This document shows positions 32,290 to 44,527 of a stretch of DNA of 64,000 nt, piece after piece (position 1 is the stretch's first letter; each line of letters opens with the position of its first letter). The position numbers and the translations under genes are program-made. The stretch lies in NCBI RefSeq assembly GCF_016545825.1, contig NC_052619.1, positions 68,396,115 through 68,460,114 of the forward strand. Reading direction: 5' to 3'. Below the pieces are notes generated by a model that saw only the letters and a program-made list of their open reading frames with translations, had not been told where the DNA came from and made no database searches. The DNA comes from Eucalyptus grandis. Lineage: Eukaryota; Streptophyta; Magnoliopsida; Myrtales; Myrtaceae.

Positions 32290-35200
32290 GAACTGTGGTT
32301 CTTCATATGTATAGTTTTTCATCTCACCCCCTGTTTCGTTTTAAGCAATGAAAGATATGAATTGAGTTGACTTGTGAATTTTGTATTGGACCCTTGGAAT
32401 TTTTGTGTTGTTAGATTTATTAGATGTTGAGTAGTAAAAAAAATGTCAAAAACTACGCCTTAAATGACCAACTTTTCTTCTCCAATAATTCTCTTATCTA
32501 TTACCAACTTTTATTTACTTTTCTTATCGACACTTTAAACTTATCAACTATTAAATTTTATTATCAACCTTTGTTTCAGTGACTTAAAGCTTTTTTTTTC
32601 CATTTAAGTAACACAATAGAAAAGTTAGTAAATTAAATAAACCAAATAAACTTTGATGACTAACTCAAATGAGAGTAATCCCAAACCAGTTTACAGCTTA
32701 ATTAAAGAAAAGTTGATAAATCACTTAACTTAAAGTTAGTAATTTATAGGTATCAATAAATTTAAGGCGTAGTTAATAAAGTAAATAAAAGTTGTAAAAG
32801 ATATGAATTTGTTTATCAAAAGAAAATGAACTTAATAATTTTTTTAAAGAGGTAAATCAAAGTGCTGTTGAGAAATGTAAATGAAAGTTTGTAAATGGTA
32901 AAACAAAATAACTGAGTAACTCATTGAGAACTAACCCAATACTAGCAAGTAATGTAATATAAGAAAATTCGGCAAGTCACGCTAAATTAGATTGTAACCG
33001 CTAAAAAAGAGTTAGTAAATAAGAAATTATTAATCAAGGGAATAAAAGTTGGTAACTTTATAAAAAAAAATTGCTAAGTTAAGAAAACATAAACCAAAAT
33101 TCGATAAGTAAGCCAAATTGGTAGCCAAAACTATTGGTTAATTTAATATGACGAGATTTGGTAAGTCGCTCTAATTTAAAAAAAGTATATTTTTTTTAAA
33201 TAACATAAATTCAAAACGTGAGTAAATTATACAAATAAAAGTTTGTAAACTGGTACAAATATCGATGATTTACAAACTACGTAACAACAATAGCATTTGC
33301 CGGTCATAGTCATCACGCTCAATTCAGGTTAGACCGCTTCGAATAGTTTACCTCTTTCCTCATCCTTTCTCTCCCTCGACATCTTCCTAGATCTTTTCCT
33401 TCGCCTTCTAACCCAAATCCCTCGCCCTTGATTGCATCTCCTCCTTGACGCATCCCAACGGTCGTAGTACGACATCATCCATGCCGAAAGCCACGTAAAG
33501 ACGCGACCCTTTGCCCTTTTGACTTGTCTCTACGATCGAGTTCTCCGGGGATGGATTTCGAACCACATCGCCAAACGTCGTTCGACGAGCTCGATGCGTT
33601 TTAAGAACAGCCAGAAAACGAAGTGTAGATCATTGGATTCCATAGAGTCGCTGGATTGTTAATGTGTGGACCTGCTTTTACCGGACGCAACTGGGACATT
33701 TGAGCAGCTGTATTTTGTCCGTTTGCATGAGTAAATCCACGAAGATGTTTTGGGTGTATCCGATTACAGTAATTGTGAGATGTGAGTGTGAATAATAATT
33801 TCATAGCACATGACTTTTATCACCTGATCGATAGGATGCGTCTAAATTACGATCTTTCACATTTTTAAGAGATCGATGGAAAATATCTTCTCTTGCTTAA
33901 CTAATGGGCAAAGTAATTACATCAAAAATCACGAGCATGGGTGGATTAAAGAGTGACACATGATGTTTTCTTTTTATTTTTTATTTTTTTTTGGTTGCTG
34001 TGACACATGATGTTTTCAATATATCCGTTCATAGCGATTGTGAGATACGAGTGTGAACAATAATTTCATAGCAAGTGACTCTTATCACCTAATGTATGGA
34101 CCTGCTTTTACCGGACGCAACTAGGACTTTTTTTTTTTTTATCAGAGCAACTAGGACATTTGAGCAGCTGTACTTTGTCCGTTTGCATGAGTAATTGCAC
34201 AGAGATGTTTTGGGTATATCCAATTATAGTAATTGTAAAATCTGAGTGTGAATAATAATTCCGTAACAAGTGACTCATCACCTAATCGATATGATGCGTT
34301 TAAATTATAATCTTTCATATTTTTAGGAGATCGACATAAAATATCTTCTCATGCTTAACTGATGGACAAAGTAATTACATCAAAAATCACAAGGGTGGAT
34401 TAAAGAGTGACACATGATGTTTTGGATATATCCGTTCATAGCAATTGTGAGATACAAGTGTGAACAATAATTTCGTAGCAAGTGACTCTTATCACCTAAT
34501 TGATGGGATGTGTTTAAATTACGATCCTTTACATTTTTAGGAGATCGACGGAAAATATATTCTCATGCTTAACTATTTGGACAAAGTAATTACATAAAAA
34601 ATCACGGGCATGCATGGGTTAAAGAGTGACACATGCGTGGACTAGGAAACACCATCACGAAACTTGATTCTCACCTCATCAAGTGCACGCAATTTCAACG
34701 TTCAACTCCATGCTCGACTTTTGAGCACACCTCTAGAATATGATTGAGATGCTTCACAGATCTAACCTTTCCTTACTTGTATTGGGGTTTGGTTCATAAT
34801 TTCTATCATCGACAAGATAGCACAGGTGCGAGATGCTAATTATGATGGAATTTTCAACTGGATGTGGCCCTAGTTTAAGAATAAATTTAGATAAACTTTG
34901 CGTCTCGAATTTTCTGCTTTTACTTATTATTTTCTTTATAATCATGCAGTGAATCCTAACAACCTGAAGAAAGAAACCATAGGAAAACAGTGACTGCTAA
35001 AAATTTATCTTTTTCGATCCAGTTATTGTCTCATATTTCAAAATTGAATGACCTTTCCAAGGCACGGGGGACGCGTTCGAGGCAATCAAGTCACCTGAAC
35101 ACATTGCCGTCTACTTCCAGGAATCTAGGATGGGCCGAATACGGGACATCAAAATATCCGTAGGCATTCTGTAATTAGTGTGGAAAAATGAAATACACCA

Positions 35201-35400
35201 ATCACCGGAAGTTGTGTTATATGAACATATGTGCTTGTTGCTGAAATTTCACACATGGGCGTCTCCCTCGTCTATCGCTACTTGCAGAACCTCTCGTTCC
35301 CGCATCTAGTATAGATCTGAAAAGACCAGCCGAAATTGAATAAGATTTGGCAGACTTCAGATCAATTTCAACTTCCATCACTCAGTATACACTTCTTGAT
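32290..35400. repeat. Upstream block of UGT85A copy 2 (unit 2 of the array)
   Basis: Homologous to 23740-26600 along most of its length, up to the 5' leader (CACCAATCACCGGAAGTTGTG is in both). It lacks the hairpin MITE of unit 1 but carries a local three-fold amplification at 33660-34640. The TATA position (35218-35226) reads TATATGAAC. No gene. Confidence 0.88.
33660..34640. repeat. Three tandem promoter-distal units of ~240-400 bp
   Basis: Each unit runs through GTGTGGACCTGCTTTTACCGG, AGTGTGAAYAATAATTTC, GTGACTCTTATCACCTAAT, GGAGATCGACGGAAAATAT and GATTAAAGAGTGACACATG. Unit 1 is about 33660-33967, unit 2 about 34005-34425 and unit 3 about 34410-34640 (shorter). The paralogous region of copy 1 (25260-25530) has one copy, and copy 3 (41560-41960) has one diverged copy. 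Confidence 0.85.
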
Positions 35401-35423
35401 CTTGCTCTAGAGAGATACAGCTA

Positions 35424-37031
35424 ATGGGTTCGTCGCCCCTAGAATCGAGAAACTCCCGTGCACTTGCACATGCCGTGTGCGTCCCCTTCCCGGCCCAAGG
35501 CCATGTCAACCCCATGATGCAGCTCGCCAAGCTCCTCCACGCTCGCGGCATCTTTGTCACGTTCGTCAACACCGAGTTCAACCACCGCCGCCTCCTCCGG
35601 TCTAGGGGAGCTGACTCGCTTCAAGACCTCGAAAACTTCTGCTTCGAGACGATACCAGATGGCCTCCCGCCGTCGGACCGCGATGCAACACAGGATGTCC
35701 CCGCCCTCTGTGACTCGACCCGGAAGAACTGCTTGGGCCCTTTCAAAAAATTGCTTGCCAGGATCATGAGTGACGAGGTTGTTCCGCCTGTGACTTGTGT
35801 GATTTCAGATGGGGCGATGGGCTTCGCCAGTGAAGCTGCGAAAGAGCTTGGAGTCCCAGAGGTTCAGTTCTGGACTGCCTCGGCTTGTGGGTTCATGGGT
35901 TATTTGCAGTACTGAGAGCTTGTTAATAGAGGGATCGTTCCATTCAAAGGTACTTCCTTTTTTTATTTATTCATTTTTGCTTCTCTCGGATAAATTCACT
36001 AAATAATTACTTGTCTCCCCTTTCATGAGTTATTTCCATTCATCTGTTTCTCTTGTTAAAGTTCTGGATTTGATCCTCACTGCATATTATATGCAACAGA
36101 TGAGGACTTCTTGAGCAATGGGATGCTTGATGATCCCGTCGACTGGATCCCTGGCATGAGAAACATCCGACTGCGGGACATCCCGAGCTTCATGCGGACC
36201 ACAGACCTGAACGACATCATGTTCAACTTCTTAGGAGAAGAAGCGCAGCACTGCCTGAAATCATCTGCTATCTTGTTCAACACCTTCAATGAGCTCGAAC
36301 ACGAAGTACTGGAGAAAATAGCAGACATTTCCCCTCGAATTTACTGTGCTGGCCCCCTTTTCTTTCTCCTCCAGGATATTCCCTCGAGCTCAGTCAAGTC
36401 TTTCAGGTCGAGTCTGTGGAAGGAAGACTACAGCTGCCTCGAATGGCTCGATCAGAGAGAAGCCGAGTCAGTTGTGTATGTGAACTATGGAAGTATCACT
36501 GTCATGACTGAGGAACACCTGAAGGAGTTTGCTTGGGGGCTTGCAAATAGCAAGCACCCATTTTTGTGGGTCATCAGGCCTGACGTTGTGCAGGGTGATT
36601 CTGCAATCCTACCACCGGAGTTCCTGGAGGAAGTGAAAGACAGAGGGTTCTTGACGAGTTGGTGTCCGCAGGATCAAGTCCTGAGTCACAGATCCGTCGG
36701 TGCTTTCCTAACGCATTGCGGGTGGAATTCTACTTTGGAAGGTATCTGTGGAGGCGTTCCTCTCATTTGCTGGCCGTTCTTTGCTGAGCAACAGACGAAC
36801 TGTCGGTACGCATGTACCGAATGGGGGAATGGCATGGAAGTGAACCAGGATGTGAGGCGTGAGGAAATAGAAGCTCTTGTTCGGGAAGTGATGGAAGGGG
36901 TCCGCGGGAAGAAGATGAGGGAGAATGCTAAGAAGTGGAAGGAGGGAGCTGTGGAAGCCACCGGTCGCCAAGGGCCATCGTACAACGACTTCAATAGATT
37001 TATTAAGGAGGTTTTCCGTTTGAATGATTAG
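35424..37031 (+). pseudogene. UGT85A copy 2, single nonsense mutation
   Basis: Exons 35424-35949 and 36100-37031 with intact splice sites. All motifs are kept: [10 protein letters not shown] (catalytic His), VISDG, and the PSPG box beginning [12 protein letters not shown] with [10 protein letters not shown] and the final FAEQ. The only disabling change is TGA at 35913-35915, where copies 1 and 3 have AGA (Arg in YRELV), just before the end of exon 1. Without it the protein would be 485 residues; it has four more codons than copy 1 near the N-terminus ([11 protein letters not shown]). The stop would truncate the protein at 163 residues, before the donor domain, and should trigger nonsense-mediated decay. 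The loss looks recent, or could be one allele or a base error. Confidence 0.9.
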
Positions 37032-37640
37032 ATCAAAGGGAACCATTACCAGATTCCACCGTACGCCGAAAATCTGTCAAAAGAAGAAGAAATAAAAACT
37101 CCAGGTTCAAGATTTCACTCTACTTGTTTCCAGTATGTTAGTTTGCACCAGTTCCTTCGACATGGTATTTTAAGTCATTCAGCGTTAAATAATATGAATA
37201 AAGATATTTTACTTTCTTTACTTTCTATTATTGCATTTGCTGTCTTAATCTTGCATGCGTTACAGTAGTATTTCAAAAATCCCAGTAGTATGCCCAAATG
37301 CGACACATTCCACGAGTTTATATGATCGAAAAGTCGACAATTCAAGATCTTCAGTCCGCCTTCCAACGGTTCATCTGGTTTCCTCGCCCATGTGGAGCGA
37401 GCAGATCAACAGCGAATGTTTTGAAGATCTTGGTACATCCCCTTGGGGCTTCTCGACATTGACGGCGTGCCCTGCATCCTTTATTGCCACTAGCTGTGCA
37501 TTTCTATTCACGCAACTGTTCAATACAGCAAAAGGGAAAGGGTAAATCAGACGGGCACATTCCCATAGTTTGATGAAAAACTCTTCCCACGTCGGAATCA
37601 CTACAGGGTGTAATTACAAGCTAACCCTCGTAAGAAGAAC
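37032..37640. repeat. 3' flank of UGT copy 2
   Basis: Matches 28235-28650. AATAAA at 37197-37202. After about 37450 it diverges; 37550-37640 resembles 29690-29760 (AGCTAACCCTCRYRAGAAGAACTCT), so the ends of units 1 and 2 remain recognisable. No gene. Confidence 0.75.
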
Positions 37641-38010
37641 TCTCCGCACAATTCAACAGCAAGTACGAGCTTGGGGACGAGCCTGGGAAAGGGCATTGAA
37701 GAAGAGGCATTTCTTTTAGAAAAGAAAAAGTTGGGAGTATTGGGAAGGCAACTCGTTTGGCTTCTATCTCACTTCGCTGTCCATCGCCGATTGCCACCGC
37801 CAGTTGAAGCCCGCGGCAAAAGCAGTGAAGACTTCTGCAAAGGCGATGCCCAGGAAGAAAGTTGTGAAGAAGGTTGCCGCCGCGAAGGTGAAGAAGAAAC
37901 CGGTGAAGAAGTCGAAGAGCGTGAAGCTGCTGGTGAGGACTTCAGGGGACGGGATTTTAGACGATGATTTGTTTGTGTATAGAAAATGGTTTGGCAACAT
38001 TTGACATAGC
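37641..38010 (+). pseudogene. Lysine-rich fragment, histone H1-tail-like composition
   Basis: A frame starting near 37804 reads KPAAKAVKTSAKAMPRKKVV, KKVAAAKVKKKPVKKSKSVK, then leaves the Lys/Ala pattern (TSGDGILDDDLFVYRKWFGNI) and stops at 38004. Lys/Ala/Pro/Val-rich repeats resemble the C-terminal tail of plant linker histone H1, and the 3' side looks like a UTR. There is no globular H1 domain and no good start codon in frame. It could equally be another nucleolar Lys-rich protein. Probably a captured or processed fragment; low certainty. Confidence 0.35.
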
Positions 38011-38928
38011 CCTTTTCTTTTTTTTCTTTTTCTCTTGGTTTTTAAATTGTGCTAACTCTATTATTGTTAGCGCATGTTTCTATGTAAGCTGCTAGGCGAG
38101 ATTTTATTAGATGGTTGTGTTTGATAATGGGGAATCGAAAAGCTCTGACTTGTGTGGTGCTCCAATGAACGGAGTTAGTTAATCTCACGTAGAAGATTGC
38201 AAATGAAATGGTGTATTGGTATCTTGTGGACCAGACGGAACTAGATCCACAGATTGTTTCGTTTGTATCGATACTCTATCTCTCTTTTGCAGCAGTTTCT
38301 CCAACCATAGAAAACGAAAAAAGAATTATGCTTTCGCATCTATTTTGACAGAAGAAGAGGGGGAGGGGAAGAATGAGAAACTTTTCGCAGCGCATTCGTT
38401 CTAAACTTATCTGGAGGCAGAACGCTTTTTGAAAGTCCCATCTCCTTTTGAAGCTCTCGGGGATTTCATCTTCAAATATTTGAACCTCCAAAAACTGTAA
38501 ATGGGTTGGAGAAACTGCTCACTTTTGGTGATTCTGTACTGTTTTCATTCGGGTTCTCTTTGTTAGGAATTATATCAAGCTCATACTTGCTCCCGAAGAA
38601 CTTTGAGATTTCGAAGCTCTGTTGAGGGCAGTCACCGGCCTCTGCCTCTGCCTCACTCCCTTTCGAGCACGCGAGGGATAGCTGCTTTGTCGGCGACGGC
38701 AGGGAACGGCCGTTCGACCAACACCAATGCAGCAATGAGCACGAAATAGTCAAATCTAAGAGTGAAGAAAGACATTCAGTTTTTGAGAGCGTTCGGTAGA
38801 GAGGAAAGAGGTTTGCTCTTTGTCCTTCTTCTTCGGACAAGGAAAGCACGAAGAGGAAAGAGAATACGAGACAAAGAAATAAATGTGTGCAGAGCAGGAG
38901 AGAGAGAGCGTAGGGAGCTAGTGTGTGC
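38011..38928 (-). pseudogene. Unidentified minus-strand gene fragment
   Basis: A minus-strand frame (38472 to about 38928) includes WCWSNGRSLPSPTKQLSLAC, EISKFFGSKYELDIIPNKEN and SFSNPFTVFGGSNI. The composition is like a plastid-targeted N-terminus, and its upstream part would run into the hAT element at 38929, so the start is lost. A second frame follows with an apparent shift (IFEDEIPESFKRRWDFQKAF, near 38420-38480). I do not recognise the family. 38011-38270 looks like untranslated sequence. Confidence 0.35.
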
Positions 38929-39615
38929 CAAGGTTGCACGGACACTCTCCGACACCCTTCGTGTCGTGTCCGACACTCCGACACGTGTCCGACACGCTCC
39001 GACACGTGGTCAACTGCCTTCGACACGTGATTTCGACACGCACGGGTTATTTTTACAAATTTCCAAAACTTTTGGGGTTTAAATATAAATATATAAAAAA
39101 TAATAATAAATAATAATAAAAGCTAAAACAAATTTCTAATACTCATTTGAAGATGTTGGGTGCTTGAAATTGCAAATTTTCACTTAATGAGCTGGAGAGT
39201 TTTTTTTTTTTTTTTTCAGAAGAAGTAGATAATGTGGATAAATGAATTTTTGTTATATTTGATGATGGAATGTTGATTTTTTTTCTTATTGTTAAATTTT
39301 AAATTTAATAATGAAACGTGGATTACTTGTTTTTTCCTCCAAGTTTTATGGATTATTACAATGAAATGTAGTTGAATTTGTCAAATTAAAACAATGAATG
39401 ATATTAACAAATGTATGATTAATGTTATTGGTATAGATTAATTCTATGCTCTTTTTATTATTATTATTTAGTTATTTATGCATTTATATATTAAAATATT
39501 TATTTAATATATAATGTGTTGGACGCGTCGAAATTTTCTACTTTTGAAAAATAACGTATCGGCGTGTCGTGCCGTGTCGTGTCGCGTGTCGCATGTCCGT
39601 GTCAGTGCAACCTAG
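38929..39615. mobile_element. hAT-like MITE with GACACG repeats, TSD GTGTGTGC
   Basis: Ends CAAGGTTGCACGGACAC and, inverted, CTAGGTTGCACTGACAC. The perfect 8-bp TSD GTGTGTGC is at 38921-38928 and 39616-39623. Subterminal parts on both sides are packed with CCGACAC/GTGTCG words, several as CGACACGTG (G-box CACGTG core). The centre is AT-rich. 687 bp, no transposase. Confidence 0.85.
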
Positions 39616-40105
39616 GTGTGTGCAGGCTAGTGAAGGAAAAATAAAATTATTTTTGTGCATAAAGTCGTTTGCTGGTGAGCCGGTCCCACACCTCCATGTG
39701 TCGCTTCCTTAGTGGTTGGAGATCACACTAACCTGGTGGTCCAGGACCACCCAATATTTTGTCAGCACGAGGGAGTGGCTTCTCTCGAAGAGAGTCAAGA
39801 AAATGGACAAAAAGTAGCCCACAAATTTCCTTCATTATCAACCCGCTGACCCCACGAGTATATATATATAAGAAACATGAGAGCGCCTTCTTCTTCTGTA
39901 TGAACAAAAGAAGTCTTTCTGCGGCAATAGATTCAGCATGCCAATGAATCCCAATCACAAGGGATGAATTGGACTTAAAGAAGGCGGCAAAGTCACGCTT
40001 CACGCTTGTTGAAATCTTCAGCCAACGATTCTTACGCGCCGATTTATCAACCCACACGTGGTCGAGTCACACAATGCTCATCAGTCAGATTTTGTTTGAT
40101 AGGCC
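39616..40105. other. Right-half remnant of the hairpin MITE, then no gene
   Basis: About 39669-39759 resembles the right arm of the MITE at 24909-25129 (TGGTGGTCCAGGACCACCCAATATTTT). The left arm is missing. A 109-codon minus frame at 39728-40057 starts elsewhere and runs through this MITE arm, so I do not call it. Confidence 0.55.
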
Positions 40106-42432
40106 CAAGCTTGAAACATAGTTTAACATAAACAATTCTAGTAATTTTCTAGAAAGAGTCAATAAATTAAGGTGCACCTAAAAAGTGCAACTAAAAATTT
40201 GTCAGCGATAAGAAAAGTTAGCAAATAAAAAATCAAATAAATGTTGATAAGTAACTCAATGAGAGTAGACCCAATATTAGGTAGTAATCTAACGAGAGAA
40301 AAGTTGGCGAGTTACATTAATTTAGATTGGTAATCACCAAAAAAGATTAGTAAATAATGATTTGCTAACCACTAAAATAAAAGTTGGTAACTACATAAAA
40401 ATAATTAGTATAGCAAACCAAACAATTAGAGTTTGATAAGTAACTTAAACAGCAATTGGTAATCCAAAATTAGTTGGTAATTTAATATAACATAAGTTGT
40501 AAGTCTCACTAATTTAGTTTGATAATTTCATTAGAGAGCTAGTAACATCGAAATAATGATAAATTATACAAATAAAAGTTGGCGTTTTACAAATTAACGA
40601 AAAGTCAATAAGCCTTCATAAAAATATTAATAAGTTACTAATAAATTACCTAGAAAAAAAGTGGTCGTTGTAATTTAATTTTCAGTAGAATCTAAAAATC
40701 TCATAAATACAAAATACGGCTCAATTCACTTAAAAAGCATGAACTTTAATTGAATCTCAATTTTGGCCAAAAAAATATTTGCCCCATAAAAAGGCACCAA
40801 TTTGCTCTGTGTCCCAATTCCAACCAAAACCTTTTTCTTCTAATAAAAAAACACTAATTTCCATTCAATACCCAAATCTAACTGCCATCAAGTTTCAGCC
40901 AAATACTCACGGAACAACATGTTGAATCTTTAACGGCATCGTTAGGACACGTAAAACTTGTTGTGTGCCGATGTAGGTACAAGCTGAGAACTGATTTTTT
41001 TTTAGACATTAGAAAAGTTTTTGGGCCTATGCTTTTGAATGAGACACAAAATGGTTTGGCCCAAAATTAAGACACAAATTAACGTTGGTATATTCTCATG
41101 AGATTAAAAAAAAAAAGGAATTGGATTAAAATTAGGATCCGACCTAAAGTTGCCGTTTTTTAACAGGAATAAACCTACAAAATACAAAGTACAACAAAGG
41201 CAAATGATACTTTGAATTGTCTGATTCGCTTTATTATGATAGAGCCTCCATTCATGTTGAAAATATTATGATCGAAGAGCCATTGAATCTGTTCTTACTT
41301 TGTATCAGACAGCCTCTTCACGGACCACGTGCCAACATCCCGCTATGATGCTGGATGCTGGTCAATTTCACGAACCGGGACAACCACGGCAGGTCATCGT
41401 ACCTATGATGATGATGCGGATCAATTTCGAACAGAATTATTAATTCACGTACAGACGTAACTTTTTGCCGTTTTGACTAATCTTACCAAATGTTACTCCA
41501 TCGGACTCGGTGCATTTAAAAATAAAAAGCCAGAAAAGGAAATTCAGTGCCGTGCAGCATCTTGTCTGTTTGCATGAGTAATTCTGTTGAGATATCTATA
41601 AAATTGCAACTGAAATTCAATATCTCAAAGCGTTCATCTCTCTCCTTTTCTTTTTGGTAAACCCCAGAAATGTGTCCTTAGGATATAGCAATTATCACGC
41701 TGACCACTACACATATGATGATTTACAATAGAAATAATTATTTTGGACATATTCGATCGTAGGAATTGTGACATCTAAATGTAAATAATAATTTTGTAAC
41801 AAGTGATTAGTATCACTTAATTAATAGAATGCGTTTAGATATTATCTTCTACATTTTTTAAAGACCGATAGAAAAGATGTTTATCATACTTGACTACTAA
41901 ACAAAAATTTAAAGCAAAAATCACTGGATTGAGAAATGACTTGTGTATAGTATAACAGGGTTTGATTCTCACATTATTGAGCACAAATGATTTCGACTTT
42001 CAACTACTTGCTCAAGCTTCGAGCGCATCTTTACGATACAAATGAGATTTTGTAGATCCGATAGTTACTTACCTAAATAAATACACCTATTTATAATATT
42101 TAAGTATTAAACAACGCATTCATCTAATGGCTTGAAATTTTAAAACAGTTGATAATGATCTCACGAAAGCTTACATGGTATCAAAAAGGATGCCTTGAGT
42201 TTGAATTTTTCAGATCCCTTATTCACCTTCTTGATGTATATTCCATGTTGTAGTCACAAGTATTAAAATATTTAAATATTACACCAACTTCAAAATTTAA
42301 AACAGTTGGCGATAATCATGCAAGATCTCACAAAATAGTGGAAAACAATTAATACTATCATGTTTATCCCTATATATATGCATTATGAAATTGTCATTGT
42401 CAATCCACCTATTTTTTAATCAAGTAAAAAAT
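40106..42432. repeat. Upstream block of UGT85A copy 3 (diverged unit 3)
   Basis: Degenerate versions of the unit 1/2 landmarks: GTTGGTAACT, TTAGTAAATAA, a one-copy version of the amplified repeat at 41560-41960 (AATAATAATTTTGTAACAAGTGA, GACCGATAGAAAAGATG). The divergence is much greater than between units 1 and 2. AT-rich, no gene. Confidence 0.7.
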
Positions 42433-42735
42433 GGGTTAATAGCATGAAAACTCCAAACTAGTACACATGTGTAAATTTATCCCAAGCTAACATTTGACAA
42501 CTAAAAACCCAAAACCAATACATTTATAACAAATTTACTTTCTATTAGTTTATGTTAAATGGGATTAATAACCCGTGACAAACGCCGAGGGGTTACAATC
42601 CCAAATTGGCACACCCGTCAACTATAATTTAATGATAAAATTTAATATCTATTTTGAGGTTTTGGTGATCAAAACTAATTTAAAATAAATATATCATAAA
42701 TATACTAATTGAGAATTTTTCATGATATTAACTCC
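42433..42735. mobile_element. MITE A in copy 3 promoter region
   Basis: Left GGGTTAATAGCATGAAAA and right TTTTCATGATATTAACTCC are inverted repeats that extend inward. Flanks TAAAAAAT and TAAGGAAT agree at 6 of 8 positions as a decayed TSD. It belongs to the same family as the element at 42899-43214. Confidence 0.65.
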
Positions 42736-42898
42736 TAAGGAATTGATGTTAGGCATGTATCAAATCGATAGTACAATTCACAAGTTCGAGAGGTAATCAA
42801 CTCACCTGACCACCTTGTCTTCTTTCTAGAATTTGCAGTCATTCACATCTAAAAGACCAGAAAATTTACATACACTATGATTAGTATAAAAAAATGAA

Positions 42899-43214
42899 GG
42901 GCCGGTATTATAAAAAAATCTCAAACCGATACATATATAATAATTACATCTCAAATTAGTTTTTAACTACTAAAAATCTCTAAATGGCATATTTGTAATA
43001 AATTTACGCTCCGTTAATTTTCATTAAATTGGATTAATATCACGAAAATTTATAAGTTAGTACATCTATGATAATCACAAAGTAAAACTTCAAAGTTACA
43101 CCTATCAACTACCACATGTCGTTTGACTCGGTAGTTTAACCGTAAAATTTAACAAAAACAGATGATAAATTTATCATAGGCATACCAATTTAAGATATTT
43201 CATGATATTAACCC
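42899..43214. mobile_element. MITE B inserted in copy 3 promoter, TSD AAAATGAA
   Basis: Left GGGCCGGTATTATAAAAAAA and right ATTTCATGATATTAACCC. AAAATGAA flanks it at 42891-42898 and 43215-43222. Copies 1 and 2 show the empty site (AATGAAATACACCAATCACC), so the insertion is specific to copy 3 and lies just upstream of its TATA-like CTATAAGTAT. Confidence 0.8.
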
Positions 43215-43415
43215 AAAATGAAATATACAATCACCCTATAAGTATACGCATCTCCCCGTGTCTAACGGCGATTCCATGAACTCTTCTTTTGCGCATCTAA
43301 TATAAATCTGGAAAGACCGACCGAACTTGAGCAGATTTGGCAGACTTAAATCAGTTGCAAGTTCCATCACCCGGCGTACGCTTTCTGGATCTTTGCCCTG
43401 GGAGAGACCTGGGTG

Positions 43416-44527
43416 ATGGGTTCGTCATCCCAAGAATCAAGAAAATCCCATACACATGCACACGCCGTGTGCGTCCCCTTCCGGCCCAAGCCCACATCAA
43501 CCCCATGATGCAGCTCGCCAAGCTCCTTCATGCTCGCGGCGTCTTCGTCACGTTCGTCAACACCGAGTTCAATCACCGCCGCCTCCTCCGGTCTAAGGGA
43601 CCTGATTTGCTCCAAGACCTCGAAAACTTCCGCTTCGAGACAATCCCGGATGGCCTCCCGCCGTCGGACCGCAATGCAATGCAGGATCCCCCGGCCCTCT
43701 GCGACTCGACCCGGAAGAACTGTTTGGGCCCTTTCAAGAAATTGCTTGCCAGGATCAAGAGTGACGAGGTTTTTCCGCCTGTGACTTGTGTGATATCAGA
43801 TGGGGCGACGGGCTTCGCCAGTGAAGCTGCGAGGGAGCTTGGAGTCCAAGAGGTTCAGTTCTGGACTGCCTCGGCTTGTGGGTTCATGGGTTATTTGCAG
43901 TACAGAGAGCTTGTTAAAAGAGGGATCGTTCCATTCGAAGGTAATTCCTTTGTTTATTTATTCATTTCAGCTTCTTTCGGATAAATTCACTAGATAACTA
44001 CTTGTTTGTTTAGTTATCTCCCCATTCATGAGTTATTTCCATTCATCTGTTTCTCTTGTTAAAGTTCTGGATTCGATCCTCACTACAGATGAAGACTTCC
44101 TGAGCAATGGGACGCTCGATGATCCCATCGACTGGATACCCAGCATGAGAAACATCCGACTCCGGGACATCCCGAGCTTCATATGGACCACAGACCTGAA
44201 CGACATCATGTTCAACTTCTTAGGAGAAGAAGCACAACACTGCCTGAAATCATCTGCTATCGTGTTGAACACCTTCAATGAGCTTAAACATGAAGTACTG
44301 AAGAAAATTGTAGACATTTTCCCTTGACTTTACTGTGCCGGGCCCTTGTTCTTGCTCCTTCAGGATATTCACTTGAGCTCAGTCAAGTCTTTCAGGTCAA
44401 ATCTGTGGAGGAAGACTACAACTGCCTCGAATGGCTCGATCAGAGAGAAGCGAGTCAGTTGCGTATGTGAACTATGGGAGTATCACTGTCATGACTGAGG
44501 AACACCTGAAGGAATTTGCTTGGGGGC
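43416..44527 (+). pseudogene. UGT85A copy 3, multiply disabled and cut by an LTR element
   Basis: Exons 43416-43940 and 44089-44527 with good splice sites. Translation begins MGSSSQES as in the other copies. Lesions in order: a 1-base deletion at about 43480 inside the catalytic PFPAQGH motif; Gly to Ala in the same motif (QAH); CGA to TGA at 44325-44327; 1-base deletions near 44408 and 44450; and finally an LTR (TGTCGCGACC) inserted at 44528 within EFAWGL. The PSPG donor box is absent. The intact exon 1 remainder reads [16 protein letters not shown] downstream in-frame Met upstream of the true start (43337) opens a frame only because of the frameshift. Confidence 0.94.

Noticed and set aside
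38472..39026. 184-codon minus frame as one intact gene
   Set aside because: Its first ~33 codons lie inside the hAT-like MITE at 38929-39615, so the start is artificial.
43337..43984. 215-codon frame beginning MADLNQLQVP as the true start of UGT copy 3
   Set aside because: It skips the conserved MGSS start and exists only because of the 1-base deletion near 43480; the family start is at 43416.
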